Positions 28,480-37,717 of a stretch of 64,000 nt of DNA are shown here, in pieces (position 1 is the stretch's first letter; each line of letters begins with the position of its first letter). Under the pieces are notes generated by a model that saw nothing but the letters and a program-made list of their open reading frames with translations, was not told the origin of the DNA and searched no databases. This stretch comes from Aquirhabdus sp. (lineage in GTDB: Bacteria; Pseudomonadota; Gammaproteobacteria; Pseudomonadales; Moraxellaceae). The translations under genes were made by a program, and so were the position numbers. The stretch covers positions 1-64,000 of the forward strand of contig JASLHI010000026.1 in assembly GCA_030149815.1 (NCBI GenBank), read 5' to 3'.

Positions 28480-29226
28480 ATGGCCAATACAGATCTCATG
28501 ATTACAACGCTTAAACGCGTCCTCAAATCACGCGGAAAAACTTATGGTGATTTAGCAAAAGCACTTCATCTCAGCGAAGCCAGCGTCAAGAGACTCTTCT
28601 CTGATAAAAGCTTTACATTGCATCGGTTGGATGAGATATGTCAGTGGCTTGAATTAGATTTCTTTGAATTGGCACGAATTGCCCGTGGTGAATCAATGAC
28701 AACCAACGAAATGACAGTCGCTCAAGAGCAAATTCTGGCAGATGATCTTCAGCTTTTAGGGTTGTTTTACCTTGTCAGAAACAATTGGCAATTGCATGAT
28801 ATTGTTAACTACTATGAAATTTCTGAACCAGAGTGTATTCGTCTACTGATTCGTTTAGATCGAGCTCAACTCATCGAACTCCTCCCAGACAATCGCATTC
28901 GACTCCGCGTGTCACGTCAAGTTAAGCATCAGCCTTATGGTCCTATCCGCACACAACACGGCGAAATGATGACCAATAACTTCTTAGCGGTACGTTTCGA
29001 CGAACATCAAGGCTATTTTGAATTTGTCGGTGGTGATCTCTCTCCTGCATCTGCACTCATTATTCAACGAAAATTAGATCAGGTTGCAGCTGAATTCCAT
29101 GAACTTTCAGAATTAGACATTAATTTACCGACACATGAACGCACCCTTTATGGTGCAGTTTTTGGAATAAGACCATGGAATAGTGCCGAAGAAATGTGTG
29201 GATTTAAAAAACGAAAAATGAAATAA
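28480..29226 (+). CDS. XRE-type helix-turn-helix regulator
   Basis: A 248-residue regulator. Residues 5-60 form a Cro/CI-type HTH (KSRGKTYGDLAKALHLSEASVKRLFS) with a following helix (LDEICQWLELDFFELA). The C-terminal 180 residues begin with a winged-helix-like segment (NNWQLHDIVNYYEISEPECIRLLIRLDRAQLIELL) and end in a domain I cannot name (GYFEFVGGDLSPASALIIQRKLDQV), perhaps ligand-sensing. It is divergent from the CarF/PEDS1-like gene across 143 bp, so control of that gene or of itself is the natural guess. Confidence 0.75.
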   Translation: MANTDLMITTLKRVLKSRGKTYGDLAKALHLSEASVKRLFSDKSFTLHRLDEICQWLELDFFELARIARGESMTTNEMTVAQEQILADDLQLLGLFYLVRNNWQLHDIVNYYEISEPECIRLLIRLDRAQLIELLPDNRIRLRVSRQVKHQPYGPIRTQHGEMMTNNFLAVRFDEHQGYFEFVGGDLSPASALIIQRKLDQVAAEFHELSELDINLPTHERTLYGAVFGIRPWNSAEEMCGFKKRKMK

Positions 29227-29293
29227 AGACCAAAATGGTTAATATTTTTGACTGATTAAAAGCAGCGTCTCGAATGACAAGTATGACTAATTC

Positions 29294-29322
29294 TTGTTTT
29301 TCACGTCAAACGACTGTACACT
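29294..29322 (+). promoter_or_regulatory. Candidate sigma70 promoter of rpoZ
   Basis: TTGTTT at 29294-29299 and TACACT at 29317-29322 are separated by 17 bp, placing a start about 35 bp before the rpoZ ATG at 29364. Its presence fits rpoZ being transcribed separately from gmk here. It is a pattern match only. Confidence 0.35.
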
Positions 29323-29363
29323 ATGCAGTCATTTTTACCGTACACATATAGAGCGAGATCAGC

Positions 29364-29636
29364 ATGGCACGCGTGACCGTAGAAGATTGTTTAGGCGCAG
29401 TTGATAATCGTTTTGAATTGGTTTTGGTTGCTGCGAAACGTGCACGTCAATTAGCACGTGGCACTGCTGAATCTGCATTGGCTTGGGAAAACGACAAGCC
29501 AACAGTGATGGCACTGCGTGAAATTGCCGCAGGTCATGTCACCCGCGATATCCTAAAAATGAAAGATGAACCAGCACCAGTGTCTAACTTAGATGCAGTC
29601 ATGTCATCAATTTCATTAAATGATTTCACATTCTAA
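29364..29636 (+). CDS. rpoZ: RNA polymerase omega subunit
   Basis: A 90-residue omega subunit, which helps assemble the beta-prime subunit and contributes to a ppGpp-binding site on RNA polymerase in proteobacteria. The N-terminus MARVTVEDCLGAVDNRFELVLVAAKRARQL is the conserved family sequence, followed by VMALREIAAGHVTRDIL. It is bounded by its own candidate promoter and a strong terminator, so it appears monocistronic here and not part of a gmk-rpoZ-spoT operon. Confidence 0.95.
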   Translation: MARVTVEDCLGAVDNRFELVLVAAKRARQLARGTAESALAWENDKPTVMALREIAAGHVTRDILKMKDEPAPVSNLDAVMSSISLNDFTF

Positions 29637-29660
29637 TCAACAGAGTCGAATGTGAGAAAA

Positions 29661-29688
29661 ATCCCACGCATCGACGTGGGATTTTTTT
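29661..29688 (+). terminator. Rho-independent terminator of rpoZ
   Basis: ATCCCACG (29661-29668) pairs with CGTGGGAT (29675-29682), preceded by an A-run and followed by a T-run to 29688. It begins 24 bp after the rpoZ stop. Confidence 0.92.
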
Positions 29689-29854
29689 ATCTATGACTAT
29701 TACTAATTGCTAGACTAGACATATTTTCGTATGATCTTTACCGAATATATTGAAATATCATCAATTAAAATCCAATAGAATTACTTTGGGGAAATTGATG
29801 ATTTATTTAGATGAAACCCAACCGAATCATCTAAACATATACAGGAGTTATCTC

Positions 29855-30529
29855 ATGATTGAGATCGTAAGTGCAACAAGACTATCAAAAAAAGAATTTT
29901 GGAATACATCCGCACTAGGACTTTCTCTCAAGCGTTTATCTCACGATAAACGCCTTGTCTGGCGACTAAGTTTTGAAAATAGATTCGGGCTTCCAACAAT
30001 TTATAACGCTCGTATCTCTGCTGATGACCGCCATGAAATAGTCGTCTTTATTCACGATGATGTCTGGATTGATGATGAATTTTTCGCAGATCGTATCATC
30101 GAAGGACTACAAGCATACGATGTAATCGGCGTAGCAGGTAATCGGCGAAGAATACAGCGTCAACCAAACTGGGCTTTTATTGATACCAAACTTACATGGG
30201 ATGACAGTATTTATCTTACTGGTGCTGTTGCTCACGGAAAAGAAGCTTTTGGTCCAATTTCACATTACGGAGTAACACCTGCCGAATGCGAACTTCTTGA
30301 CGGGGTGTTTCTTGCTGCAAAAACTTCAACTCTAAAAGAAAGCGACACTCTTTTTGATCCTCGATTTGATTTCCACTTTTACGATCTAGATTTTTGCCGA
30401 AGATCGCGACAACGTGGATTACGATTAGGAACTTGGCCAATAAATTTAACACATCAAAGCGGCGGCGCCTTTGGAACTCAAAACTGGAAGCAAAAATATA
30501 GAGCGTATATAGAGAAATGGGGAGAGTAG
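29855..30529 (+). CDS. GT-A type glycosyltransferase-like protein
   Basis: A 224-residue soluble protein resembling the small StrF/family-2-like glycosyltransferases. It has a nucleotide-binding-like start (MIEIVSATR), a DxD-type motif in VFIHDDVWIDDEFF, a later LLDGVFLAAK segment and FDFHFYDLDFCRRSRQRGLRLG near the C-terminus, as in GT-A acceptor-site regions. The frame is open from 29750, but the ATG at 29855 has a perfect AGGAG (29843-29847) and is preferred. It converges with the diguanylate cyclase gene, the stops being only 7 bp apart. No sugar-pathway neighbours are present, so the acceptor is unknown. Confidence 0.7.
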   Translation: MIEIVSATRLSKKEFWNTSALGLSLKRLSHDKRLVWRLSFENRFGLPTIYNARISADDRHEIVVFIHDDVWIDDEFFADRIIEGLQAYDVIGVAGNRRRIQRQPNWAFIDTKLTWDDSIYLTGAVAHGKEAFGPISHYGVTPAECELLDGVFLAAKTSTLKESDTLFDPRFDFHFYDLDFCRRSRQRGLRLGTWPINLTHQSGGAFGTQNWKQKYRAYIEKWGE

Positions 30530-30535
30530 TTAAGT

Positions 30536-31483
30536 TTACTCTCGGTTATCCGCAACCACACGATCTCGTCCTTGCTGCTTTGCTTGATACAAAAGCCAGT
30601 CCACATGTTCAATAAATGTACTACTTTTATCTTTCACAGTGGGCACGATCGTGTTTACGCCTTGACTGACTGTCAAGTATGCCCCTAACTTGGAACCTCG
30701 ATGCGGAATCATTTCTTCATGTATCAATTGACGGCATTTTTCAGCAATTAAAATTGCACTCTTAGCGTCCGTTTCAGGTAAGACCATCACAAACTCTTCA
30801 CCACCAAAACGCGCAAATAAATCTCGAGATCTTCCTGCCACACTGGACAACAGCTTAGCAACACGCTTTAAACATTCATCACCAGCAGGATGTCCATACA
30901 AATCGTTATAGTCTTTAAAGAAATCTACATCAAACATGATGACTGATAATGGACGGCATTCACGATATGCACTTCCCCACTCACGTTCCATCGTCAGATC
31001 AAACAGACGTCGATTACCCACACCTGTCAAACCATCACAAAAAGAATATTCTTCCAGTTTCTTATTTAAACGTAATAATTCTTCTTCGTTTTTCTTACGC
31101 TCGCTGATATCAAACATAAAGCCAACTAAAGCTTCAACTTCACTATCTTTACGCACCACATGTACCACATCACGAATCCATACATAACCACCATCGGCAG
31201 TAAGTGCACGGTAATCTGCTTCATGATCTATTCCAGACTTTGATTGGGAAACACAAAAATTGACGACTCTATCTCGATCATCTTCATGCATACGAGCTGC
31301 CCAGTCTTCGACACTAATCCAACTCTCTGGCATCCAACCCAGCAACTCCTTGATCTGCGGGCCGATATAACTAAACTTCATGGTCGCCCAGTCGATGCGC
31401 CACGGAATCGCTTTTGTTGATTCTAAAAGCGTTTTATAAACTTGGTTATCATCTGGTTCCATTTCATTGTTATTATCCACCAT
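30536..31483 (-). CDS. PAS-GGDEF diguanylate cyclase
   Basis: A 315-residue cytoplasmic protein: a PAS (PAS_3-type) sensor domain at about 15-127 ending in a PAC segment (VGFMFDISERKK), a short coiled linker, then a GGDEF domain at 148-312. The active-site signature is GGEEF (227-231), and the RxxD inhibitory site R218-D221 lies exactly five residues before it, so an active, product-inhibited c-di-GMP synthase is expected. It lies 51 bp downstream of relA on the same strand and may be co-transcribed. The signal sensed by the PAS domain is unknown. Confidence 0.88.
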   Translation of the reverse strand: MVDNNNEMEPDDNQVYKTLLESTKAIPWRIDWATMKFSYIGPQIKELLGWMPESWISVEDWAARMHEDDRDRVVNFCVSQSKSGIDHEADYRALTADGGYVWIRDVVHVVRKDSEVEALVGFMFDISERKKNEEELLRLNKKLEEYSFCDGLTGVGNRRLFDLTMEREWGSAYRECRPLSVIMFDVDFFKDYNDLYGHPAGDECLKRVAKLLSSVAGRSRDLFARFGGEEFVMVLPETDAKSAILIAEKCRQLIHEEMIPHRGSKLGAYLTVSQGVNTIVPTVKDKSSTFIEHVDWLLYQAKQQGRDRVVADNRE

Positions 31484-31534
31484 GTCCCTGACTCCTTCAG
31501 TGCCCGAGGTGAAATCTCTTCCCTAAAATATACG

Positions 31535-33898
31535 CTACTTCATCCCGACAACCAAGCGTCTTGCACTCATAATTCCAGGTTGTTGCTCAAGTCGCGCCAG
31601 TAATCGAGATAATTGAGCCAAACCTTTGACTTCAATTTGCAACTTCATAATGGCAATGCCATTAGCTTCCGTGATGGTATTCACTTGCTGGATATTAATT
31701 TGGTCTGCAAAAATTACCGAGGTTAGATCTTTGAGCAATCCACGACGATCATAAGCCTCAATCGCAATTTGTACAATTTGCCCATTGGTAGGCTGCATTT
31801 CCCAGCCAGCTTCAACGGCACGATCACCATCCAGAGCGATTAAACGCGCATATTCTGGACAGTTCTGGTTATGAATACTGACTCCACGATGTTGGGTGAT
31901 ATACCCCGCGATTAGCTCACCATGTACAGGCTGGCAACATTGCGCAACGTGTAGTTCCACATTATCCAAACCATCAATCAAAATACCGTGTTGCGATAAC
32001 GTGCGGCTTGCACGCGGATTTAATGCAGGCTTCAACATCAACTCAGGCTGATTTTCATCAGGCTGCATTTGTTTATTGATCTGATTCATGAGCTGATGCA
32101 GGCTAATATCACCCGTCACCAAACCAATCAAAATATCGTCGCCACTTTTAACATTGAATGCCTTGGCATAATCCGCAAGATCAATACTTTTTGGATGAAT
32201 CGCCAGACGAGTTAATTCTTTGACCAGTGTTTCGCGACCAATCTCAAGATTTTTACTACGATCTTGCTGACGGAACCAATAGCGCAATTTATCGCGGGCA
32301 TGTGCGGTTTTAATATAACCGAGCGAACCCACTAACCAGTCGCGATTAGGATCACGATCTTTTTTAGTCAGGATCTCGACTTGTTCGCCTGTTTTTAGTT
32401 TGTACGTGAGCGGAACAAAACGCTGATTCACTCGTGCAGCGTAGCAGTGATTACCCACCTCGGTATGCACATGATAAGCAAAGTCGAGAACCGTCGCGTC
32501 TTTTGGCAACTCTTTAATGTCGCCATCACGACTAAAGACGTAAATTTTTTCAAACTCGCCCCAATCATTCAGAGAACCAATATCACTTTCTTCAAATGAA
32601 TCAGGATCATTTGCATGACGTGAACCTGGCTCATGGCGATTTTTATTTTCTTGATAGTTTTCAAGAACGCTACGCAATGAATGCAGTTTATGGTCAAAAA
32701 CCACATCGCCGTTTTTCTTACCTGCTTTTGTGCCTTCTTTATAATTAAAATGCGCACAAACACCTAGCTCAGCTTCATTGTGCATTTCAATGGTACGAAT
32801 CTGCACTTCAAGCGACTTGTTTTCAGCCAAAACAGCCGTATGCAATGAGCGATAGCCATTGGCTTTTGGATTGGTAATGTAATCATCAAACTGATCAGGA
32901 ATATGACGCCATAATTGGTGAGCAACACCAAGCGCATGATAGCAATCAGGAATATTATCAACTAAAACACGAAGCGCACGAATATCATACAACTGATCAA
33001 AACTCAGCTGTTTGCTCTTCATCTTGCGATAAATGGAATAGATGTGTTTGACACGACCTGTGACATCAGCTTTGATACCCTGCTCAGCTAAAGCTGTATG
33101 CAATTTTTGAGTCATGTTTTGGATGTATTGCTCGCGCTCCAGACGCTTCTCGCTCAGTAGTGTCGCAATTTCTTTATATCGTTCTGGAGAGAGGAAACGG
33201 AAAGCGATATCTTCGAGTTCCCACTTGAGTTGTGCAATACCCAAGCGATGCGCCAGCGGCGCATAAATGGTCAGAATTTCACGCGCAACACGTTCTTGAC
33301 GTTCACGAGACGCGCTCGCCAATTCACGCACCGCGAAAGTCCGTTCCGCAAGTTTAATCAAAACCACACGCACATCTTCGGTCACAGAAATCAGCATTTT
33401 ATAAATGCCTGATAAATGTTCACGTTGATTATTTTCAAAATGATCTTCGAGGCGGCGATTACGCTCAATCAGCTCGGACAAGCCCCCCATCGCCAGAGTG
33501 CTACGAATCAAATTCTGAATACCAATTCCAAAAGTCGTCCCGATTTCATCCAGATCAATGAGCTTTTCACGGACACCGCGGAATAAAACGGAAGCAACTA
33601 ATGTCTCATCGTCAACTCGAAGGTGAGTCAAAATATCAGCCATCCCCACGCCTGCAAGATAAGCGTTAGAGCGATGCTCAAATCGTGTGGTATCTGCTTC
33701 AGATGCACGACGTGCAACCAACTCACACGCCTGACGCAACTGCTGAATTGCAGCAGGTTCTAACTGCTCAGATAAGCGTTTTAACCAGCTTTCCAAATCG
33801 ACATCTGATTCACCGTAGCTCACGACACCAGTCTCAGCATTCTGAACGGTGTTCGCTTCATCCATACGTCTCGGTAAATCTTCGCGTATTCTGACCAT
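31535..33898 (-). CDS. relA: (p)ppGpp synthetase RelA
   Basis: A 787-residue long RSH protein of RelA type that makes (p)ppGpp on stalled ribosomes. The N-terminal HD region is degenerate (FRGVREKL where SpoT has a HD..D motif), so hydrolase activity is not expected. The synthetase domain (YRKMKSKQLSFDQLYDIRALR, NPKANGYRSLHTAV, VQIRTIEMHNEAELG), a TGS domain (YVFSRDGDIKELPKDATVLDFAY), a zinc-finger-like CCQPVHGE region and a C-terminal ACT domain follow. The frame is open from 33979, but ATG 33898 with GAGG six bases upstream gives the family N-terminus. The order rlmD-relA matches E. coli. Confidence 0.94.
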   Translation of the reverse strand: MVRIREDLPRRMDEANTVQNAETGVVSYGESDVDLESWLKRLSEQLEPAAIQQLRQACELVARRASEADTTRFEHRSNAYLAGVGMADILTHLRVDDETLVASVLFRGVREKLIDLDEIGTTFGIGIQNLIRSTLAMGGLSELIERNRRLEDHFENNQREHLSGIYKMLISVTEDVRVVLIKLAERTFAVRELASASRERQERVAREILTIYAPLAHRLGIAQLKWELEDIAFRFLSPERYKEIATLLSEKRLEREQYIQNMTQKLHTALAEQGIKADVTGRVKHIYSIYRKMKSKQLSFDQLYDIRALRVLVDNIPDCYHALGVAHQLWRHIPDQFDDYITNPKANGYRSLHTAVLAENKSLEVQIRTIEMHNEAELGVCAHFNYKEGTKAGKKNGDVVFDHKLHSLRSVLENYQENKNRHEPGSRHANDPDSFEESDIGSLNDWGEFEKIYVFSRDGDIKELPKDATVLDFAYHVHTEVGNHCYAARVNQRFVPLTYKLKTGEQVEILTKKDRDPNRDWLVGSLGYIKTAHARDKLRYWFRQQDRSKNLEIGRETLVKELTRLAIHPKSIDLADYAKAFNVKSGDDILIGLVTGDISLHQLMNQINKQMQPDENQPELMLKPALNPRASRTLSQHGILIDGLDNVELHVAQCCQPVHGELIAGYITQHRGVSIHNQNCPEYARLIALDGDRAVEAGWEMQPTNGQIVQIAIEAYDRRGLLKDLTSVIFADQINIQQVNTITEANGIAIMKLQIEVKGLAQLSRLLARLEQQPGIMSARRLVVGMK

Positions 33899-34124
33899 AT
33901 CAACCTCGTGCCTCAACGCGCGACTTCTTAAAAATTTCTTTTGCAACAACTCAATATGACAAGAATCCTTCTTCATCACATCGAAAGCAAACTACTTATG
34001 CCATTACGTTCAAGATTTTTTTCACATCTCGAATCAATATCTGTAGTCGATTATTTCACAACTACAGCGATTGCATTACACGTTCTACATCTATTGATTT
34101 CAGAACAAATTACTTTTGTACACC

Positions 34125-35510
34125 TTACTTTTTGGTAAACAAGGCAATCGACTCAACATGACTAGTATGGGTAAACATATCCATCACACCTGCACATTGC
34201 ATTTCATAACCTGCTGCTGCCAGTATACCCGCGTCGCGAGCAAGCGTCGCAGGATTACACGATACATAAACAATCCGTTTGGCATTAAAGCGCGGTAAGT
34301 AGTGCATCACTTCTTCGGCGCCTGTCCGTGGTGGATCAATCAGCAGCGCATCAAATCCTTGTGCAGCCCATGGATGGTGAGAAAAATCCTTAGTCAAATC
34401 TTGTGCATAGAATTGAACGTTGTCGAGTCCATTCAATGCGGCGTTCTCGCCACCACGCTGCACCATTTCCTCACTACCTTCAACTGCAATCACTTGACCT
34501 GTTGCACCAACTCGACGCGCTAAAGGCAATGAGAAGTTCCCTAAACCACAGAAAAGATCCAATACGCGTTCACCAGCTTTCAACTCTAGCAAATCGCACG
34601 CCAACGTCACCATCTGGCGGTTTATATCGCGATTGACCTGCGTAAAATCAAGCGGTGAAAATGCAAATTTCACATCAAAGTCAGGTAACTCATAATGTAA
34701 TCGCATTGGTGCATCGGGCTTATCAATACGATGAACGGTTTCGTAGTTACCCGGCTGCAGATATAACTGCCAGCCCAGATTGCGCGCGTAATTAAGCAAC
34801 TTTTCTGTGTCACTTTGATGAAGTGGTGCTAAATGACGCACAATCATCGCGACGGTACCATTTTCATGCTCATCACCGATGGCGATTTCAAGCTGTGGAA
34901 TCTGTTCACGTGCATCCAAGCTTTCGAGTAATGCTTTCAACTCGCCGATACGTTGTCCGACTTGAGCATCCAACACCTTACATTCGCTTAATTCGGCAAG
35001 AAAGCTACTTTTCCGCTCACGGAAACCGACCAACATCGCTTCTTTTTTAATGACATATTTCGCGCCTAAACGTGCTTTACGGCGGTAATCTGTTCGTGTC
35101 GAACGTAGTGGTGGTAACCATTTCAGCGGCGACAAGCCTCCAAAATGTTGAAAATGATCATTCAATACAGTTTGCTTAAATGCGATTTGTGCATCCGTCG
35201 ACCAATGTTGCAAGCTACAACCGCCACAGACCATGAAATGAGGACAAACAGGTTCAACACGCTCAGGCGATGGATTTTCAATCGATAATGCATCCGCTTC
35301 TTCGTATTTTTTATGGCTTTCATGTACTTTGGCAACCACAGTCTCACCCACCAGACCGAAAGCAACAAAGACCTTTTTACCCAATTTTTCAACGGGATGA
35401 TCAGACTGAGAACCGTAATGCGTGACACCACGACCTTCGTGGGACAGCTTTTCGATATTGAATTTTAAAGCGGGTTGTTCACGCAATTTTTCGCGTTGGT
35501 TACGTCTCAT
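34125..35510 (-). CDS. rlmD: 23S rRNA (uracil-1939-C5)-methyltransferase RlmD
   Basis: A 461-residue SAM-dependent RNA methyltransferase. An N-terminal TRAM domain precedes the [4Fe-4S] cluster cysteines (C89, C95 and C98 in CPHFMVCGGC, and a fourth in LSECKVL). The Rossmann motif is VLDLFCGLGNFSLPLA, then DPPRTG, and the nucleophile Cys lies in YVSCNPATLARD. It is upstream of relA on the same strand with a 226-bp gap, the rlmD-relA synteny of other gammaproteobacteria. It is divergent from sbp. Confidence 0.94.
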   Translation of the reverse strand: MRRNQREKLREQPALKFNIEKLSHEGRGVTHYGSQSDHPVEKLGKKVFVAFGLVGETVVAKVHESHKKYEEADALSIENPSPERVEPVCPHFMVCGGCSLQHWSTDAQIAFKQTVLNDHFQHFGGLSPLKWLPPLRSTRTDYRRKARLGAKYVIKKEAMLVGFRERKSSFLAELSECKVLDAQVGQRIGELKALLESLDAREQIPQLEIAIGDEHENGTVAMIVRHLAPLHQSDTEKLLNYARNLGWQLYLQPGNYETVHRIDKPDAPMRLHYELPDFDVKFAFSPLDFTQVNRDINRQMVTLACDLLELKAGERVLDLFCGLGNFSLPLARRVGATGQVIAVEGSEEMVQRGGENAALNGLDNVQFYAQDLTKDFSHHPWAAQGFDALLIDPPRTGAEEVMHYLPRFNAKRIVYVSCNPATLARDAGILAAAGYEMQCAGVMDMFTHTSHVESIALFTKK

Positions 35511-35907
35511 CGATGATGTCTCAAATAAATACAGCGGGATATGGGTTGATTTTCAGAAACTCCAATACGTCAAACAAACAATCTATTGTATTGATAACAC
35601 TAAAAATAATAATTATTTGTGAATGTTAAATCCTTTGAACATCCCAGTCGGGGCGCATTATAAAACACTCGATGCCTAGACGCGTACTTTTTCTATGATT
35701 TTTTGCGTCTGCATCATTTTCCGACGAATTAGACAGGATTTTTGATCATTTTTAGACCTAATAGAATCAAATCAAGCACCACACTAAATCACTTTTAAGT
35801 ATAAGTAATGCGATTTTTAATGGTTCTTTAGATATAAAAAACTCATTACGATGCTCCCATCTTCTCTTGTTTGTTATTCATGATTTTTTAATTTAAGGGG
35901 TTTAGAA
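35511..35907. promoter_or_regulatory. 397-bp divergent regulatory region between rlmD and sbp
   Basis: This AT-rich stretch has no credible gene. The part nearest sbp (about 35790-35870) contains repeated A/T-rich half-site-like sequence (TTAAGTATAAGTAATGCG, TTAATGG, TTTAGATATAAAA) of the kind bound by CysB, whose sites are loosely conserved. A TATAAA-like -10 is present at about 35834-35839. The sbp ribosome site AAGGGG is at 35894-35899. CysB control is inferred from the operon's function, not from a clear motif. Confidence 0.35.
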
Positions 35908-36930
35908 ATGTCAGTTCGTCATACTTTCCGTCCAGCACTACTTGCAATCAGCCTCGTTGCTGCAAGCTTTGCTGCTCATGCAGATTCAAATGAATTACTC
36001 AATGTATCGTATGATCCAACGCGTGAATTATACGCATCTTTTGATGATTCATTTGCTAAATATTGGGAAGGCAAAACACATCAGAAAATCAACATTAAGC
36101 AATCACACGGTGGCTCTGGTGCACAATCTCGTGCAGTCATTGATGGTCTAGGTGCAGATGTCGTGACACTGGCACTGGCGGCGGACATCGATGCGATTGC
36201 AGATAAAGCCGATTTATTACCCAAAAACTGGCAAGCACGCTTACCGAACAATTCGACGCCTTACACATCTACCATCGTTTTCTTGGTTCGCAAGGGCAAT
36301 CCAAAAAACATTAAAGATTGGGGCGACATTGTAAAACCAGGTGTTGAAGTCATTACGCCAAATCCAAAAACATCTGGCGGTGCACGTTGGAACTACCTTG
36401 CGGCATGGGGCTGGGCAAAATCGTTACCAGGTGGTAACGATGAAAAAGCGCGTGCATTCGTACAACAAGTTTATGCGCACACTAAAGTACTCGATTCTGG
36501 TGCTCGCGGCGCAACCACGACATTCGTAGAGCGCGGTCAAGGCGATGTGCTGTTAGCATGGGAAAACGAAGCGTATCTTGCAAAACGTGAAGCGGGCGAC
36601 AAATTCGAGATCGTCACACCAAGCAAATCAATTCTGGCTGAACCGCCTGTTGCAATCGTTGACAAGAATGTAGACAAACATGGCACACGCAATCTTGCGA
36701 CTGCTTACTTGAACTATCTGTATTCACCTGTCGGTCAAGAGATTGCGGCACAAAACTTCTATCGCCCACGCAATGCTCAAGTTGCAGCGAAATACGCGAA
36801 GAACTTTGCACCAGTCAAGCTGTTCACCATTGATAAAGAGTTTGGCGGTTGGGACAAAGTCCAAAAAACTCACTTCGCTAATGGTGGTGTCTTTGACCAA
36901 ATCGTCCTTGCCAACGCAAGTGCAAAATAA
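35908..36930 (+). CDS. sbp: Periplasmic sulfate-binding protein
   Basis: A 340-residue periplasmic receptor of the sulfate/thiosulfate ABC importer. A signal peptide ends at ASFAAHA before DSNELLNVSYDPTRELY, the typical mature start of Sbp. Ligand-loop motifs are QSHGGSGAQSRAV, PNPKTSGGARWNYLAAWGW and LDSGARGATTTFVERGQGDVLLAWENEA. It is the first gene of a five-gene plus-strand set (sbp, hydrolase, cysT, cysW, cysA). Confidence 0.95.
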   Translation: MSVRHTFRPALLAISLVAASFAAHADSNELLNVSYDPTRELYASFDDSFAKYWEGKTHQKINIKQSHGGSGAQSRAVIDGLGADVVTLALAADIDAIADKADLLPKNWQARLPNNSTPYTSTIVFLVRKGNPKNIKDWGDIVKPGVEVITPNPKTSGGARWNYLAAWGWAKSLPGGNDEKARAFVQQVYAHTKVLDSGARGATTTFVERGQGDVLLAWENEAYLAKREAGDKFEIVTPSKSILAEPPVAIVDKNVDKHGTRNLATAYLNYLYSPVGQEIAAQNFYRPRNAQVAAKYAKNFAPVKLFTIDKEFGGWDKVQKTHFANGGVFDQIVLANASAK

Positions 36931-36978
36931 ACAGCCATTTGACTTACTCACAACCACAAACATGTAAAGGTAACGAAT

Positions 36979-37659
36979 ATGACAACACTTATTCTTCCTG
37001 GTGTCGGTGGTAGTGAGTCAGAGCATTGGCAAAGTTGGCTTGAACACCAACTCGATGACGCAAAACGCATCGAACAAGCAGATTGGAATAATCCTATTCT
37101 CCATACTTGGCGACAACCGCTGGATCACGCACTACTCACTGCAACTGATCCAGTGTGGATTGTGGCACATAGTTTCGGCTGTTTAGTCACGATGTCTGCG
37201 CTATCCAGTCGAGTTCTCGCACGCAAAGTCGCTGGCGTCTTACTGGTTGCACCCGCATCACCTGAACGTTTTACTTTGGCTGGTTTTACGCGACTGACCT
37301 ATGACGAACACAAAGAAAGTCCTGCATTACTCAGTCGTGTTTTACCTCGCGCACCGCTTGGCCTGCCCATTCGAATGATCGCCAGTCGATCTGATCCTTG
37401 GCTCGATTTTGAGAAAGCAGAATGGTGGGCAACGCGTTGGGGTGCGAAATTAGTCGATTTGGGACATGCAGGTCATATCAATGTCGCAGCGGGTTTTGGG
37501 GCATGGCCGCAAGTGATTAATGAACTGAATACTTTGAAATCCAGTTCGCAATTCGCCAAACCATTTTTCCATCGACACCAAGGATTGACCCAAGCAGCGT
37601 CAAACCAATCAGATATTGATTACCAAGCAGCAAAGAAATCGGCAGGTTTAAGAAACTAG
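36979..37659 (+). CDS. RBBP9/YdeN-type alpha/beta hydrolase
   Basis: A 226-residue serine-hydrolase-fold protein. The catalytic triad is readable: nucleophile Ser65 in AHSFGCL, Asp139 in SRSDPW, and His166 in GHAGHINVAAGFG, a pattern specific to the RBBP9/YdeN family. The C-terminal 40 residues are a polar tail. It is inserted between sbp and cysT, 48 bp after the former and 58 bp before the latter, so it is probably co-expressed under sulfur limitation. The substrate is unknown; a sulfur-scavenging ester hydrolysis is speculation. Confidence 0.82.
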   Translation: MTTLILPGVGGSESEHWQSWLEHQLDDAKRIEQADWNNPILHTWRQPLDHALLTATDPVWIVAHSFGCLVTMSALSSRVLARKVAGVLLVAPASPERFTLAGFTRLTYDEHKESPALLSRVLPRAPLGLPIRMIASRSDPWLDFEKAEWWATRWGAKLVDLGHAGHINVAAGFGAWPQVINELNTLKSSSQFAKPFFHRHQGLTQAASNQSDIDYQAAKKSAGLRN

Positions 37660-37717
37660 CTTTTTAGAAACTTTTTAGAAATTATCAATAAATACGCTTT
37701 AAATTAAGAGGCATATC

